A DNA stretch of 64,000 nt from Acanthosepion pharaonis (taxonomy: Eukaryota > Mollusca > Cephalopoda > Sepiida > Sepiidae): contig CAHIKZ030004540.1 in NCBI GenBank assembly GCA_903632075.3, forward strand, positions 2,121,501-2,185,500, written 5' to 3'. The notes under the pieces are model-generated. The model ran no database searches. It was not told the DNA's origin and was given only the letters and a program-made list of their open reading frames with translations. Each line of letters begins with the position of its first letter. The stretch's first letter is position 1. The translations under genes and the position numbers were made by a program. Below, one piece after another: positions 1 through 15,000 of this stretch.

Positions 1-3000
1 CTTCAGGAAGGCAAGATTAAAAAGACACATCTAGGAAAATCTTTGCTTTGGTTATTATCTTTATTAATTACTAAGAAGGGAATAGAAAAGATCCTTGCAA
101 ATGTGTTATTTAATGTCTTCAGGAAGGCAAAGATTAAAAGACTGCATCTAGGAAAATCTCTCTTTTGGTTATTATCTTTATTAATTACTAAGAAGGGAAT
201 AGAAAAGATCCTTGCAAATGTGTTATTTAATGTCTTCAGGAAGGCAAAGATTAAAAGACTACATCTAGGAAAATCTTTGCTTTGGTTATTATCTTTATTA
301 ATTACTAAGAAGGGAATAGAAAAGATCCTTGCAAATGTGTTATTTAATGTCTTCAGGAAGGCAAAGATTAAAAGACTACATCAAGGAAAATCTTTGCTTT
401 GGTTATTATCTTTATTAATTACTAAGAAGGGAATAGAAAAGATCCTTGCAAATGTGTTATTTAATGTCTTCAGGAAGGCAAAGATTAAAAGACTACATCT
501 AGGAAAATCTTTGCTTTGGTTATTATCTTTATTAATTACTAAGAAGGGAATAGAAAAGATCCTTGCAAATGTGTTATTTAATGTCTTCAGGAAGGCAAAG
601 ATTAAAAGACTGCATCTAGGAAAATCTTTGCTTTGGTTATTATCTTTATTAATTACTAAGAAGGGAATAGAAAAGATCCTTGCAAATGTGTTATTTAATG
701 TCTTCAGGAAGGCAAAGATTAAAAGACTGCATCTAGGAAAATCTTTGCTTTGGTTATTATCTTTATTAATTACTAAGAAGGGAATAGAAAAGATCCTTGC
801 AAATGTGTTATTTAATGTCTTCAGGAAGGCAAAAGATTAAAAAGACTGCATCTAGGAAAATCTTTTGCTTTGGTTATTATCTTTATTAATTACTAAGAAG
901 GGAATAGAAAAGATCCTTGCAAATGTGTTATTTAATGTCTTCAGGAAGGCAAAGATTAAAAAGACTGCATCTAGGAAAATCTTTTATTATCTTTATTAAT
1001 TACTAAGAAGGGAATAGAAAAGATATTGCAAATGTCTTTATTTAATTCTTAAGAAGGGAAAAGAAAAGATCATCTAGGAAAATCTTTTGGTTATTATCTT
1101 TATTAATTCTAAGAAGGAAAGAAAAGATCCTTGCAAATGTGTTAATTAATGTCTTCCAGGAAGGCAAAGAAGATTAAAGACTGCATCTAGGAAAAATCTT
1201 TGCTTTGGTTATTATCTTTATTAATTACTAAGAAGGAATAGAAAAGATCCGTAAATGTGTTATTTAATGTCTTCAGGAAGGCAAAGATTAAAAGACTGCA
1301 TCTAGGAAAATCTTTTAGGCTTTTGGTTATTATCTTTATTAATTACTAAGAAGGGAATAGAAAAGATCCTTGCAAATGTGTTATTTAATGTCTTCAGGAA
1401 GGCAAAGATTAAAAGACTGCATCTAGGAAAATCTCTCTTTTTATTATCTTTTATTAATTACTAAGAAGGGAAAGAAAAAGATCCTTAGAAAAAATGTGTT
1501 ATTTAATGTCTTCAGGAAGGCAAAAGATTAAAAGACTGCATCTAGGAAAATCTTTCTTTTGGTTATTATCTTTATTAATTACTAAGAAGGAATAGAAAAG
1601 ATCCTTGCAAATGTGTTATTTAATGTCTTCAGGAAGGCAAAGATTAAAAGACTGCATCTAGGAAAATCTTTGCTTTGGTTATTATCTTTATTAATTACTA
1701 AGAAGGGAATAGAAAAGATCCTTGCAAATGTGTTATTTAATGTCTTCAGGAAGGCAAAGAAAGACTACATCTAGGAAAAGACTTTTGGTTATTATCTTTA
1801 TTAATTACTAAGAAGGGAATAGAAAAATCTTGCAAATGTGTTATTTAATGTCTTCAGGAAGGCAAAGATTAAAAAGACTGCATCTAGGAAAATTTTCTTT
1901 GGTTATTATCTTTATTAATTACTAAGAAGGGAATAGAAAAGATCCTTGCAAATGTGTTATTTAATGTCTTCAGGAAGGCAAAGATTAAAAAGACTGCATC
2001 TAGGAAAATCTCTCTTTTTGGTTATTATCTTTATTAATTACTAAGAAGGAATAGATCTCGCAAATGGGATTAATCGTCTTCAGGAAGGCAAAGATTAAAA
2101 GACTACATCTAGGAAAATCTCTTTTGTTATTATCTTTATTAATTCTTCAGATCCTTGCAAATGTGTTATTTAATGGCAAAGATTATCTTATTAATTAAGA
2201 AGAGAATAAAAGACTGCATCTAGGAAAAATCTCTCTTTGGTTATTATCTTTATTAATTACTAAGAAGGGAATAGAAAAGATCCTTGCAAATGTGTTATTT
2301 AATGTCTTCAGGAAGGCAAAGATTAAAAGACTACATCTAGGAAAATCTTTCTTTGGTTATTATCTTTATTAATTACTAAGAAGGGAATAGAAAAAGATCC
2401 TTGCAAATGTGTTATTTAATGTCTTCAGGAAGGCAAAGATTAAAAAGACTGCATCTAGGAAAATCTTTGCTTTGGTTATTATCTTTATTAATTACTAAGA
2501 AGGAATAGAAAAGATCCTTGCAAATGTGTTATTTAATGTCTTCAGGAAGGCAAAAGATTAAAAGACTACATCTAGGAAAGGAAAATCTTTATTTGCTAAG
2601 AAGGAATTAGAAATCTAGGTTGCTTTGGTTATTATCTTTATTAATTACTAAGAAGGGGAATAGAAACAGATCCTTGCAAATGTGTTATTTAATGTCTTCA
2701 GGAAGGCAAAGATAAAGACTGCATCTGGGAAAATCTCTCTCTTTTGGTTATCTTTAATTACTAAGAAGGGAATAGAAAAGATCCTTGCAAATGTGTTGAC
2801 TAATGTCTTCAGGAAGACAAGATTAAAGGAGCTTCCATCTAGGAAAATCTCTCTTTTAGTTGTATCTTTATTAATTACTAAGAAGAAGTCTAGAAAAGAT
2901 CCCTTGCAAATGTGTTAGTGTGTCTTCAGGAAGGCAAAGATTAAAGAACTACATCAGGAAAATCTTTGCTTTAGTTATTATCTTTAATAATTGCCAAGAA

Positions 3001-6000
3001 GAATAGAAAAAGATCCTTACCAAATGTGTTATTGTCTTCCAGGAAGGCAAAGATTAAAAGACTGCATCTAGGAAAATCTTTGCTTTGTGGTTATTATCTT
3101 TATTCAATTACTAAGAAGGGAATAGAAAAGATCGCCTTACAATGTGTTATTTATGTCTTCAGGAAGGCAAAGATTAAAAGACTACATCAAAATCTTTGCT
3201 TTGGTTATTATCTTTATTAATTACTAAAGAAGGGAATAGAAAGATCCTTGCAAATGTGTTAATGTCTTCCAGGAAAATAACAAAGATTAAAGAACTTCAT
3301 CAAGGAAAATCTTTGCTGGTTGTTATCTTTATTAATTACTAAGAAGGAATAGAAAAGATCTTACCAAATGTATTTTAATGTCTTCAGGAAGGCCAAAGAT
3401 TAAAGACTACATCAAGGAAAATCTTTAGCTTTGGTTATTATCTTTGTAATTACTAAGAAGGGGAATAGAAAAGATCCTTACCAAGTATGTTGTTTTAATG
3501 TCTTCAGGAAGGCAAAAGATTAAAAGACTACATCAAGGAAAATCTTTGCTTTGGTTATTATCTTTATTAATTACTAAAAGGGAATAGAAACAGATCCTTG
3601 CAAATGTGTTATTTAATGTCTTCAGGAAGCAAAAGATTAAAAGACTACATCTGGAAAATCTTTGCTTTAGTTATTATCTTTATTAATTACTAAGAAGGGA
3701 ATAGAAAGATCCTTGCAAAATGTGTTATTTAATGTCTTCAGGAAGGCAAAAATTAAAAGAGCTACATCTAAGAAAATCTTTTTTTGGTTATTATCTTTAT
3801 TAATTACTAAGAAGGGAATAGAACAGATCCTTAAAATGTGTTTATTTAATGTCTTCAGGAAGGCAAAAGATTAAAAAGACTGCATCTAGGAAAATCTTTG
3901 CTTTGTTATTATCTTTATTAATTACTAAGCAAATGTGGAATAGAAAAAGATCCTAGGCAAATGTGTTATTACTGTCGTCTTCAGGGAAGGCAAAAGATTA
4001 AAAGACTGCATCCAGGAAAATCTTTTTGCTTTGGTTATTATCTTTATTAATTACTAAGAAGGGAATAGAAAAGATCCTTGCAAATGTGTTGTCTTTAATG
4101 TCTTCTAGGAAGGCAAAAAGATTAAAAGACTGCATCTAGGAAAATCTTTGCTTTGGTTATTATCTTTATTAATTACTAAGAAGGGGAATAGAAAAGATCC
4201 TTGCAAATGTGTTATTTAATGTCTTCAGGAGGCAAGAAAAAAGACTGCATCTAGGAAAATCTTTTTTTTGGTTATCTTTATTAATTACTAGAAGGGGAAT
4301 GAAAAAGACTTGCAAATGTGTTTATTGTCTTCAAGACAAGGACTGCAAAATCTTTCTTTTGGTTATTATCTTTATTAATTACTAAGAAGGGAATAGAAAA
4401 AGATCCTTGCAAATGTGTTATTTAATGTCTTCAGGAAGGCAAAGATTAAAAAGACTGCATCAGGAAAATCTTTGCTTTGGTTATTATCTTTATTAATTAC
4501 TAAGAAGGAATAGAAAAGATCCTTGCAAATGTGTTATTTAATGTCTTCAGGAAGGCAAAGATAAAAAGATTAAAAAAGACTGCATCTAGGAAAATCTCTC
4601 TGCTTTGGTTATTATCTTTATTAATTACTAAGAAGGGAATAGAAAAGATCCTTGCAAATGTGTTATTTAATGTCTTCAGGAAGGCAAAGATTAAAAGACT
4701 ACATCAAGGAAAATCTTTGCTTTGGTTATTATCTTTATTAGTACTAAGAAGGGAATAGAAAAGATCCTTGCAAATGTGTTATTTAATGTCTTCAGGAAGG
4801 CAAAAGATTAAAAAGACTGCATCTAGGAAAATCTTTGCTTTGGTTATTATCTTTATTAATTACTAAGAAGGGAATAGAAAAGATCCTTGCAAATGTGTTA
4901 TTTAATGTCTTCAGGAAGGCAAAGATTAAAAGATTAAAAGACTGCATCAAGGAAAATCTTTGCTTTAGGAAAACTTCCTCTTTGGTTATTATCTTTATTA
5001 ATTACTAAGAAGGGAATAGAAAAGATCCTAGGAAGACAAATGTAAAAGACTGCATTAAAAATCTCTTTTGTCTTCAGGAAGGCAAAAGTTAATTAAAAAG
5101 ACTGCATCAAGGAAAAATCTTTGCTTTGGTTATTATCTTTATTAATTACTAAGCAAATGGGGAATGTCTTCAGGAAAAAGATTCTGCATCTGAAAATGTG
5201 TTATTATCTTTATTAATGTAAGAAGGGAATTCAAATGTATTTATTTAAGTCTTCAGGAAAGATTAAAAAGACTACATCAAGGAAAATCTTTGCTTTGGTT
5301 ATTATCTTTATTAATTACTAAGAAGGGAATAGAAAAGATCCTTGCAAATGTGTTATTTAATGTCTTCAGGAAGGCAAAGATTAAAAGACTACATCAAGGA
5401 AAATCTTTGCTTTGGTTATTATCTTTATTAATTACTAAGAGAATAGAAAAAGATCCTGCAAATGTGTTATTTAATGTCTTCAGGAAGGTAAAAAGATTAA
5501 AAGACTACATCTAGGAAAATCTCTTTTGGTTATTATCTTTATTAATTACTAAGAAGGAATAGAAAGATCCTTGTTATTTAATGTCTTCAGGAAGGCAAAG
5601 ATTAAAAGACATCAAGGAAAAACATCTAGGAAAATCCTTGCAATGTGTTATTTAATTTGGATTTATCTATCTTTTTTACATATTCCTTTATTAATTACTT
5701 TAAGAAGGAATAGAACAGATCCTTGCAAATGTGTTATTTAATGTCTTCAGAAGGCAAAAAGATTAAAAGACTACATCAGGAAAATCTTTCTTTGGTTATT
5801 ATCTTTATTAATTACTAAGAAGGATAGAAAAGATCCTTGCAAATGTGTTATTTAATGTCTTCAGGAAGGCAAAGATTAAAAAAGACTGCATCTAGGAAAA
5901 TCTTTGCTTTGGTTATTATCTTTATTAATTACTAAGAAGGGAATAGAAAAGATCCTTACCAAATGTTATTTAATGTCTTCAGGAAGGCAAAGATTAAAAA

Positions 6001-9000
6001 GACTGCATCTAGGAAAATCTTTGCTTTTGGTTATTATCTTTATTAATTACTAAGAAGGGAATAGGAAAAAGATCCTTGCAAATGTGTTATTTAATGTCTT
6101 CAGGAAGGCAAAGATTAAAAGACCGCATCTAGGAAAATCTTTGCTTTGGTTATTATCTTTATTAATTACTAAGAAGGGAATAGAAAAGATCCTTGCAAAT
6201 GTGTTATTTAATGTCTTCAGGAAGGCAAAATTAAAAAGACTGCATCTAGGAAATCTTTGCTTTGGTTATTATCTTTATTAATTACTAAGAAGGAATAGAA
6301 AAGATCCTTTGCAAATGTGTTATTTAATGTCTTCAGGAAGGCAAAAGATAAAAGACTGCATCTAGGAAAATCTCTTTTGGTTATTATCTTTATTAATTAA
6401 TGAGAAGGAATAGAAAAGATCCTTGCAAATGTGTTATTTAATGTCTTCAGGAAGGCAAAAGATTAAAAGACTGCATCTAGGAAAAATCTCTCTTATTTGG
6501 TTATTATCTTTATTAATTACTAAGAAGGAATAGAAAAGATCCTGCAAATGTGTTATTTAATTACTCTTGAAAAGATTAAAAAGATTTAAAAAGCACTTAA
6601 AAGACTGCATCTAGGAAAATCTTTTTTTTGGTTATTATCTTTATTAATTACTAAGAAGGGAATAGAAAAGATCCTTGCAAATGTGTTATTTAATGTCTTC
6701 AGGAAGGCAAAGATTAAAAGACTGCATCTAGGAAAATCTTTGCTTTGGTTATTATCTTTATTAGAAAGATCTCAAATGTTTTACTAAGAGGAATAGAAAA
6801 AGATCCTTGCAAATGTGTTATTTAATGTCTTCAGGAAGCAAAAGATTAAAAAGACTACATCTAGGAAAATCTTTGCTTTGGTTATTATCTTTATTAATTA
6901 CTAAGAAGGGAATAGAAAAGATCCTTGCAAATGTGTTATTTAATGTCTTCAGGAAGGCAAAGATTAAAAAGACTACATCTAGGAAAATCTTCTCTTTTGG
7001 TTATTATCTTTATTAATTACTAAGAAGGAATAGAAAAGATCCTTGCAAATGTGTTATTTAATGTCAAAGATTTCATCAGGAAAATCTCTTTTGGTTATTA
7101 TCTTTATAATTACTAAGAAGGAATAGAAAAGACTGCATCTAGGAAAATCTCATTAGGCTTTGGTTATTATCTTTATTAATTACAAAGAAAAGGAATAGAA
7201 AAGATCCTCAGAAAATTAATGTGTCTTCAGGAAGGCAAAGATTAAAAGACTACATCTAGGAAAATCTCTCTTTGGTTATTATCTTTTATTAATTACTAAG
7301 AAGGAATAGAAAAGATCCTTGCAAATGGGTTATTTAATGTCTTCAAAGATTAAAAGGAAAAGGTTAATTACTAAGAAGGGAATAGAAAAAGATTAAAAAG
7401 ACTGCATCTAGGAAAATCTCTCTTTTTGGTTATTATCTAAGAAGGGAATTTGCCAAATTAATTACTAGGAAGGCAAAGAAAAAGATCTAGAAAATCTCTA
7501 GGAAAATGGGTTAAATGTGTTATTTAATGTCTTCAGGAAGGCAAAGATTAAAAGACTGCATCTAGGAAAATCTTTGCTTTGGTTATTATCTTTATTAATT
7601 ACTAAGAAGGGAATAGAAAAAAGATCCTTGCAAATGTGTTATTTAATGTCTTCAGGAAGGCAAAGATTAAAAGACTGCATCTGGAAAATCTTTGCTTTGT
7701 TTTATTATCTTTATTAATTACTAAGAAGGGAATAGAAAGATCCTTGCAAATGTGTTATTTAATGTCTTCAGGAAGGCAAAGATTAAAAGACTACATCTAG
7801 GGAAAATCTTTTTTTTGGTTATTATCTTATTAATTACTAAGAAGGGAATAGAAAGATCCTGCAAATGTGGTTATTTAATGTCTTCAGGAAGGCAAAGATT
7901 AAAAAGACTATATCTAGAAAATCTTTTGGTTATTATCTTTATTAATTACTGGCAGGGAATAGAAATGAATTTTTGCAAATGTGTTATTTTAATGTCTTCA
8001 GAAGGCAAGATTAAAAGACCGTATCCAGGAAAATCTCTCTTTGGTTATTATCTTTATTAATTACTAAGAGAAGGAAACAGATCTTGCAAATATAAAAAAT
8101 GAATGTCTTCAGGAAAGGCAAAAGATTAAAAGACACATCTAGGGAAAATCTTTGCTAGTTATCTTTATAATTACTTTCAGAAGGAATAGAAAAAGATCCT
8201 TGCAAATGTGTTCGAATGTCTTGAGAAGGCAAAGATAAAAGACTACATCTTAGAAAATCTCTTTGTTGTATCTTATTAATTACTAAGAAGGGAATAGAAC
8301 AGATCCTTACTAAATGTATATTTAATATCTTCAGGAAGGCAAAGATTAAAAGACTACATTCAGAAAATCTCTCTTTTGGTTATTATCTTTTATTAATTAC
8401 TAAGAAGGGAATAGAACAGATCCACCAAATGCGTTATCTTAAGGAAAGTGTATATTAAAGATCGTAATCTAGAAATCTCTCTTTTTGGTTATTATCTTTA
8501 TTAATTACTAAGAAGGAACAGAATTGATGCAAATGTGTTATTTAATGTCTTCAGGAAGGCAAAGAAAAGATCATCTAGGAAAATCTTTGTGTATTATTTA
8601 ATAATTACTAAGAAGGGAAAAGGCAAAGATTTAATGTCTCTAGGAAGGCAAAGATTAAAAGCATCTAGGAAAATCTTTTTTGGTTATTATCTTTATTAAT
8701 TACTAAGAAGAGAATAGAAAGATACTTGCAAAAGTTATTTAAAGGAATAAGAAAAAAGATGCATCTAGGAAAATGCTTTGGTTATTATCTTTATTAATTT
8801 AAGAAGGGAATAGAAAAGATCCTTGCAAATGGAAAAGATTAAAAAAGACTGCATCTAGGAAAATCTTTCTTTTGGTTATTATCTTTATTAATTACTAAGA
8901 AGGAATAGAAAAGATCCTTGCAAATGTGTTATTTAATGTCTTCAGGAAGGCAAAAGATTAAAAAGACTACATCTAGGAAAATCTCTTTTTGGTTATTATC

Positions 9001-12000
9001 TTTATTAATTACTAAGAAGGAATAGAAAGATCCTTGCAAATGTGTTATTTATCGTCTTCAGGAAGGCAAAGATTAAAAGACTGCATCTAGGAAAATCTTT
9101 TGGTTATTATCTTTATTAATTACTAAGAAGGAATAGAAAAGATCCTTGCAAATGTGTTATTTAATGTCTTCAGGAAGGCAAAAGATTAAAAGACTGCAAA
9201 CATCTAGGAAAATCTCTCTTTTTGGTTATTATCTTTATTAATTACTAAGAAGGGGAATAGAAAAGATCCTTGCAAATGTGTTATTTAATGTCTTGGGAAG
9301 GCAAAGATTAAAGACTGCATCTAGGAAAATCTCTCTTTTGGTTATTATCTTTATTAATTACTTAAAAGATCCTTGCAAATGTGTTATTTAATGTCTTCAG
9401 GAAGGCAAGATTAAAGACTGCATCTAGAAAAAATTTGCTTTGGTTATTATCTTTATTAATTACTAAGAAGGGAATAGAAAAGATCCTTGCAAATGTGTTA
9501 TTTAATGTCTTCAGGAAGGCAAAGATTAAAAAGACTACATCTAGAAAAATCTTCTTTTGGTTATTATCTTTATTAATTACTAAGAAAGAATAGAACAGAT
9601 CTTGCAAATGTTATTTAATGTCTTCAGGAAGGCAAAAGATTAAAGACTACATCTAGGAAAAATCTCTTCTTTTATTTCTTTATTAATTACTAAGAAGGAA
9701 TAGAAGCAGATCCTTGCAAATGTGCGTTTATTATGTTTAGGAAAAGATTAAAGACTGCATCTAGGAAAAATCTCTCTTTGGTTATTATCTTTATTAATTA
9801 CCAAGAGAATAGAATAGATCCTCAAATGTGTTATTTAATGTCTTGGGAAGGAAAAAGATTAAAAGATCACATCTAGGAAAATCTCTCTTTGGTTATTATC
9901 TTTATTAATTACTAAGAAGGAATAGAACAGATCCTTGCAAATGTGTTATTTATCGTCTTCAGGAAGGCAAGTATTAAAGACTGCATCTAGAAAATCTCTC
10001 TTGATTTATTATCTTTATTAATTACTAAGAGGGGTTAGAAAAGATCCATTGCAAATAGGTTATTTAATGTCTTAGAAGGCAAAGATTAAAAGACTGCATC
10101 TAGGAAAATCTTTGCTTTGGTTATTATCTTTATTAATTTACTAAGAAGGGAATAGAAAAGATCCTTTGATTTATTATCTTTATTAAATAAGAAGGAATGA
10201 TCCTTGCAAATTGTTATTTAATGTCTTCAGGAAGGCAAAGATTAAAAGACTGCATCTAGGAAAATCTTGCTTTGGTTATTATCTTTATTAATTACTAAGA
10301 AGGGAATAGAAAAGATCCTTGCAAATGTGTTATTTAATGTCTTCAGGAAGGCAAAGATTAAAAGATTGCATCTAGGAAAATCTTTTTTGGTTATTATCTT
10401 TATTAATTACTAAGAAGGAATAGAAAAGATCCTTGCAAATGTGTTATTTAATGTCTTCAGGAAGGCAAAAGATTAAAAGACTGCATCTAGGAAAATCTTT
10501 GCTTTGGTTATTATCTTTATTAATTACTAAGAAGGGAATAGAAAAGATCCTTGCAAATGTGTTATTTAATGTCTTCAGGAAGGCAAAGATTAAAAAAGAC
10601 TGCATCTAGGAAAATCTTTGCTTTGGTTATTATCTTTATTAATTACTAAGAAGGAATAGAAAAGATCCTTGCAAATGTGTTATTTAATGTCTTCAGGAAG
10701 GCAAAGATTAAAAGACTACATCTAGGAAAATCTTTGCTTTGTTATTATCTTTATTAATTACTAAGAAGGGAATAAGAAAAGATCCTTGCAATGTGTTATT
10801 TAATGTCTTCAGGAAGGCAAAGATTAAAAGACTACATCTAGGAAAATCTTTGGTTATTATCTTTATTAATTACTAAGAAGGAATAGAAAAGATCCTTGCA
10901 AATGTGTTATTTAATGTCTTCAGGAAGGCAAAAGATTAAAAGACTGCATCTAGGAAAATCTTTGCTTTGGTTATTATCTTTATTAATTACTAAGAAGGAA
11001 TAGAAAGATCCTTGCAATGTGTTAATTTAACGTCTTCAGGAAGGCAAAGATTAAAAAGACTGCATCTAGGAAAATCTTTCTTTTGTTATTATCTTTATTA
11101 TTACTAAGAAGGAATGAAAAGATCCTTGCAAATGGGTTATTATATGTCTTCAGGAAGGCAAAGATTAAAAAAGACTACATCTAGAAAAATCTTTCTTTGG
11201 TTATTATCTTTATTAAATGAATGAAAAGTTGCAAATTTAATGTCTTCAGGAAGGCAAAGATTAAAAGACTGCATCTAGGAAAATCTTTGCTTTGGTTATT
11301 ATCTTTATTAATTACTAAGAAGGAATAGAAAAGATCCTTGCAAATGTGTTATTTAATGTCTTCAGGAAGGCAAAAGATTAAAAGACTGCATCTAGGAAAA
11401 TCTTTTTTGGTTATTATCTTTATTAATTATTATCTTTATTAATGTCTTTACTAAAAGAAGGAATAGAAAAGATGAAAGATCCTTGCAAATGTGTTATTTA
11501 ATGTCTTCAGGAAGATTAAAAGACTGCATCTAGGAAAATCTCTTTGGTTATTATCTTTATTAATTACTAAGAAGACTGCATCTGCAAAGTTAATTAAAAT
11601 CTTTAAAGACTACATCTAGGAAAATCTTTATTAATTACTAAGAAGGGAATAGAAAAAAGATCCTTGCAAATGTGTTATTTAATGTCTTCAGGAAGGCAAA
11701 GATTAAAAAGACTGCATCTAGGAAAATCTTTTTTTGGTTATTATCTTTATTAATTACTAAGAAGGGAATAGAAAAGATCCTTGCAAATGTGTTATTTAAT
11801 GTCTTCAGGAAGGCAAAGATTAAAAGACTGCATCAAGGAAAATCTCTCTTTTGGTTTTTATCTTTATTAATTACTAAGAAGGAATAGAAAAGATCCTTGC
11901 AAATGTGTTGTTTAATGTCTTCAGGAAGGCAAAAGATTAAAAGACTGCATCTAGAAAATCTTTGCTTTGGTTATTATCTTTATTAATTACTAAGAAGGAA

Positions 12001-15000
12001 TAGAAAAGATCCTTGCAAATGTGTTATTTAATGTCTTCAGGAAGGCAAAGATTAAAAGACTGCATCTAGGAAAATCTTTCTTTGGTTATTATCTTTATTA
12101 ATTACTAAGAAGGAATAGAAAAGATCCTTGCAAATGTGTTATTTAATGTCTTCAGGAAGGCAAAGATTAAAAAGACTACATCTAGGAAAATCTTTGCTTT
12201 GGTTATTATCTTTATTAATTACTAAGAAGGGAATAGAAAAGATCCTTGCAAATGTGTTATTTAATGTCTTCAGGAAGGCAAAGATTAAAAAATCTAGGAA
12301 AATCTTTGCTTTGCTTTCTATTAATTACTAGGAAAAATCCTTCAAATGTGTTATTTAATGTCTGCAGGAAGGCAAAAGATTAAAGATTATCTTTCTTTAT
12401 TAATCTTTAATTACTAAGAAGGGAATAGAAAAAGATCCTTGCAAATGTGTTATTTAATGTCTTCAGGAAGGCAAAAGATTAAAAGACTGCATCTAGGGAA
12501 AAATCTTTGCTTTTGGTTATTATCTTTTTAATTACTAAGAAGGAATAGAAAAGATCCTTGCAAATGTGTTATTTAATGTCTTCAGGAAGGCAAAGATTAA
12601 AAGACTGCATCTAGGAAAATCTCTTTTTGGTTATTATCTTTATTAATTACTAAGAAGGGAATAGAAAAGATCCTTGCAAATGTGTTAATTAATCGTCTTC
12701 AGGAAGGCAAAGATTCTGCATCTAGGAAAATCTTTGCTTTATTTATCTTTAATAATTACTAAGAAGGAATAGAAAAGATCCTTGCAAATGTGTTATTTAA
12801 TGTCTTCAGGAAGGCAAAAGATTAAAAGACTGCATCTAGGAAAATCTTTGCTTTGGATTTATTATCTTTATTAATTACTAAGAAGGGAATAGAAAAGATC
12901 CTTGCAAATGTGTTATTTAATGTCTTCAGGAAGGCAAAAGATTAAAAGACTGCATCTAGGAAAAAATCTTATTACTTTGGTTATTATCTTTATTAATTAC
13001 TAAGAAGGGAATAGAAAAGATCCTTGCAAATGTGTTATTTAATGTCTTCAGGAAGGCAAAGATTAAAAGACTGCATCTAGGAAAATCTTTCTTTGGTTAT
13101 TATCTTTATTAATTACTAAGAAGGGAATAGAAAAAAGATCCTTGCAAATGTGTTATTTAATGTCTTCAGGAAGGCAAAGATTAAAAGACTGCATCTAGGA
13201 AAATCTTTGCTTTGGTTATTATCTTTATTAATTACTAAGAAGGAATAGAAAAGATCCTTGCAAATGTGTTATTTAATGTCTTCAGGAAGGCAAAGATTAA
13301 AGACTGCATCTAGGAAAATCTCTCTTTTTGGTTATTATCTTTATTAATTACTGAAGGAATAGAAAAAGATCCATTGCAAATGGGTTATTTAATGTCTTAC
13401 TGCATCTAGGAAAATCTCTCTTTGGTTATTATCTTTATTAATTACTAAGAAGGGAATAGAAAAGATCTTACCAAATGTGTTATTTAATGTCTTCAGGAAG
13501 GCAAAAGATTAAAAGACTGCATCTAGGAAAATCTTTGCTTTGGTTATTATCTTATTAATTACTAAGAAGGAATAGAAAAGATCCTTGTAAATGGGTAAGT
13601 ATTATTTAATGTCTTCTAGGAAGGCAAAGATTAAAAGACTGCATCTAGGAAAATCTCTCTTTTGGTTATTATCTTTATTAATTACTGGCATGGGAATAGA
13701 AAAGATCCTTGCAAATGTGTTATATTTAATGTCTTCAGGAGGGCAAAGATTAAAAGACTACATCTAGGAAAAATCTCTCTCTTTGGTTATTATCTTATTA
13801 ATTACTAAGAAGGAATAAAGATCCTTGCAAATGTGTTATTTAATGTCTCAGGAAGGCAAAGATTAAAAAAGACTGTTTTAGGAAAATCTCTTTGGTTATT
13901 ATCTTTATTAATTACTAAGAAGGGATAGAACAGATCCTTGCAAATGTGTTATTTAATGTCTTCAGGAAGGCAAAAGATTAGTAAAAGACTACATCTAGAA
14001 AATCTCTCTTTGCTATTATCTTATTAATTACTTAGAAGGAAGAAAAGATCCTTGCAAATGTGTTATTTAATGTCTTCTAGGAAGGGCAAAGATTAAAAAG
14101 ACTGCATCTAGGAAAACCCCTTTGTTATTATCTTTATTAATTACTAAGAAGGAATAGAAAAAAGATCTCTGCAATGGGTTATTTGTGTCTTCAGGAAGGC
14201 AAAAGATTAAAAGACTACATCTAGGGAAAAAATTCTCTCTTTTGGTTATTATCTTTTATTAATTACTAAGAAGGAATAGAAAAGATCCTTGCAAATGGGT
14301 TATTTAATGTCTTCAGGAAGGCAAAAGATTAAAAGACTACATCTAGGAAAATCTCTCTTTTGGTTATTATCTTTATTAATTACTAAGAAGGGAATAGAAA
14401 AGATCCTTGCAAATGTGTTATTTAATGTCTTCAGGAAGGCAAAGATTAAAAGACTACATCTAGGAAAATCTCTCTTTGGTTATTATCTTTATTAATTACT
14501 AAAGAAGGAATAGAAAGATCCTTGCAAATGTGTTATTTAATGTCTTCAGGAAGGCAAAGATTAAAAGACTACATCTAGGAAAATCTTTGGTTATTATCTT
14601 TATTAATTTGGAATTCCTTGCAAATCTTTATTTAATTACTAGGAAGGCAAAGAATAGAAGGAAAATCCTTATTTATTATCTTTATTAATGAATGTTAAAT
14701 GTGTTTTAATGTCTTCAGGAAGGCAAAGATTAAAAGACTACATCTAGGAAAATCTCTCTTTTGGTTATTATCTTTATTAATTACTAAGAAGGAATAGAAA
14801 AGATCCTTGCAAATGTGTTATTTAATGTCTTCAGGAAGGCAAAGATTAAAAGACTGCATCTAGGAAAATCTAAGAAGGAATAGAAAAGATCTTTTGGTTT
14901 ATTATCTTTATTAATTACTAAGGAAAATCTTGCTTTGGAATAGAAAAGATCCTTGCAAATGTGTTATTTAATCAGGAAGGCAAAAGATTAAAAGACTGCA

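Noticed and set aside
43..840. 265-codon open frame (and a 217-codon minus frame at 15874-16527) as a repetitive protein gene
   Set aside because: Both are the same 117-bp satellite read in frame. 117 is a multiple of three and the unit lacks stops in those frames; neighbouring units break the frame with indels, and no promoter, splice or family signal is present.
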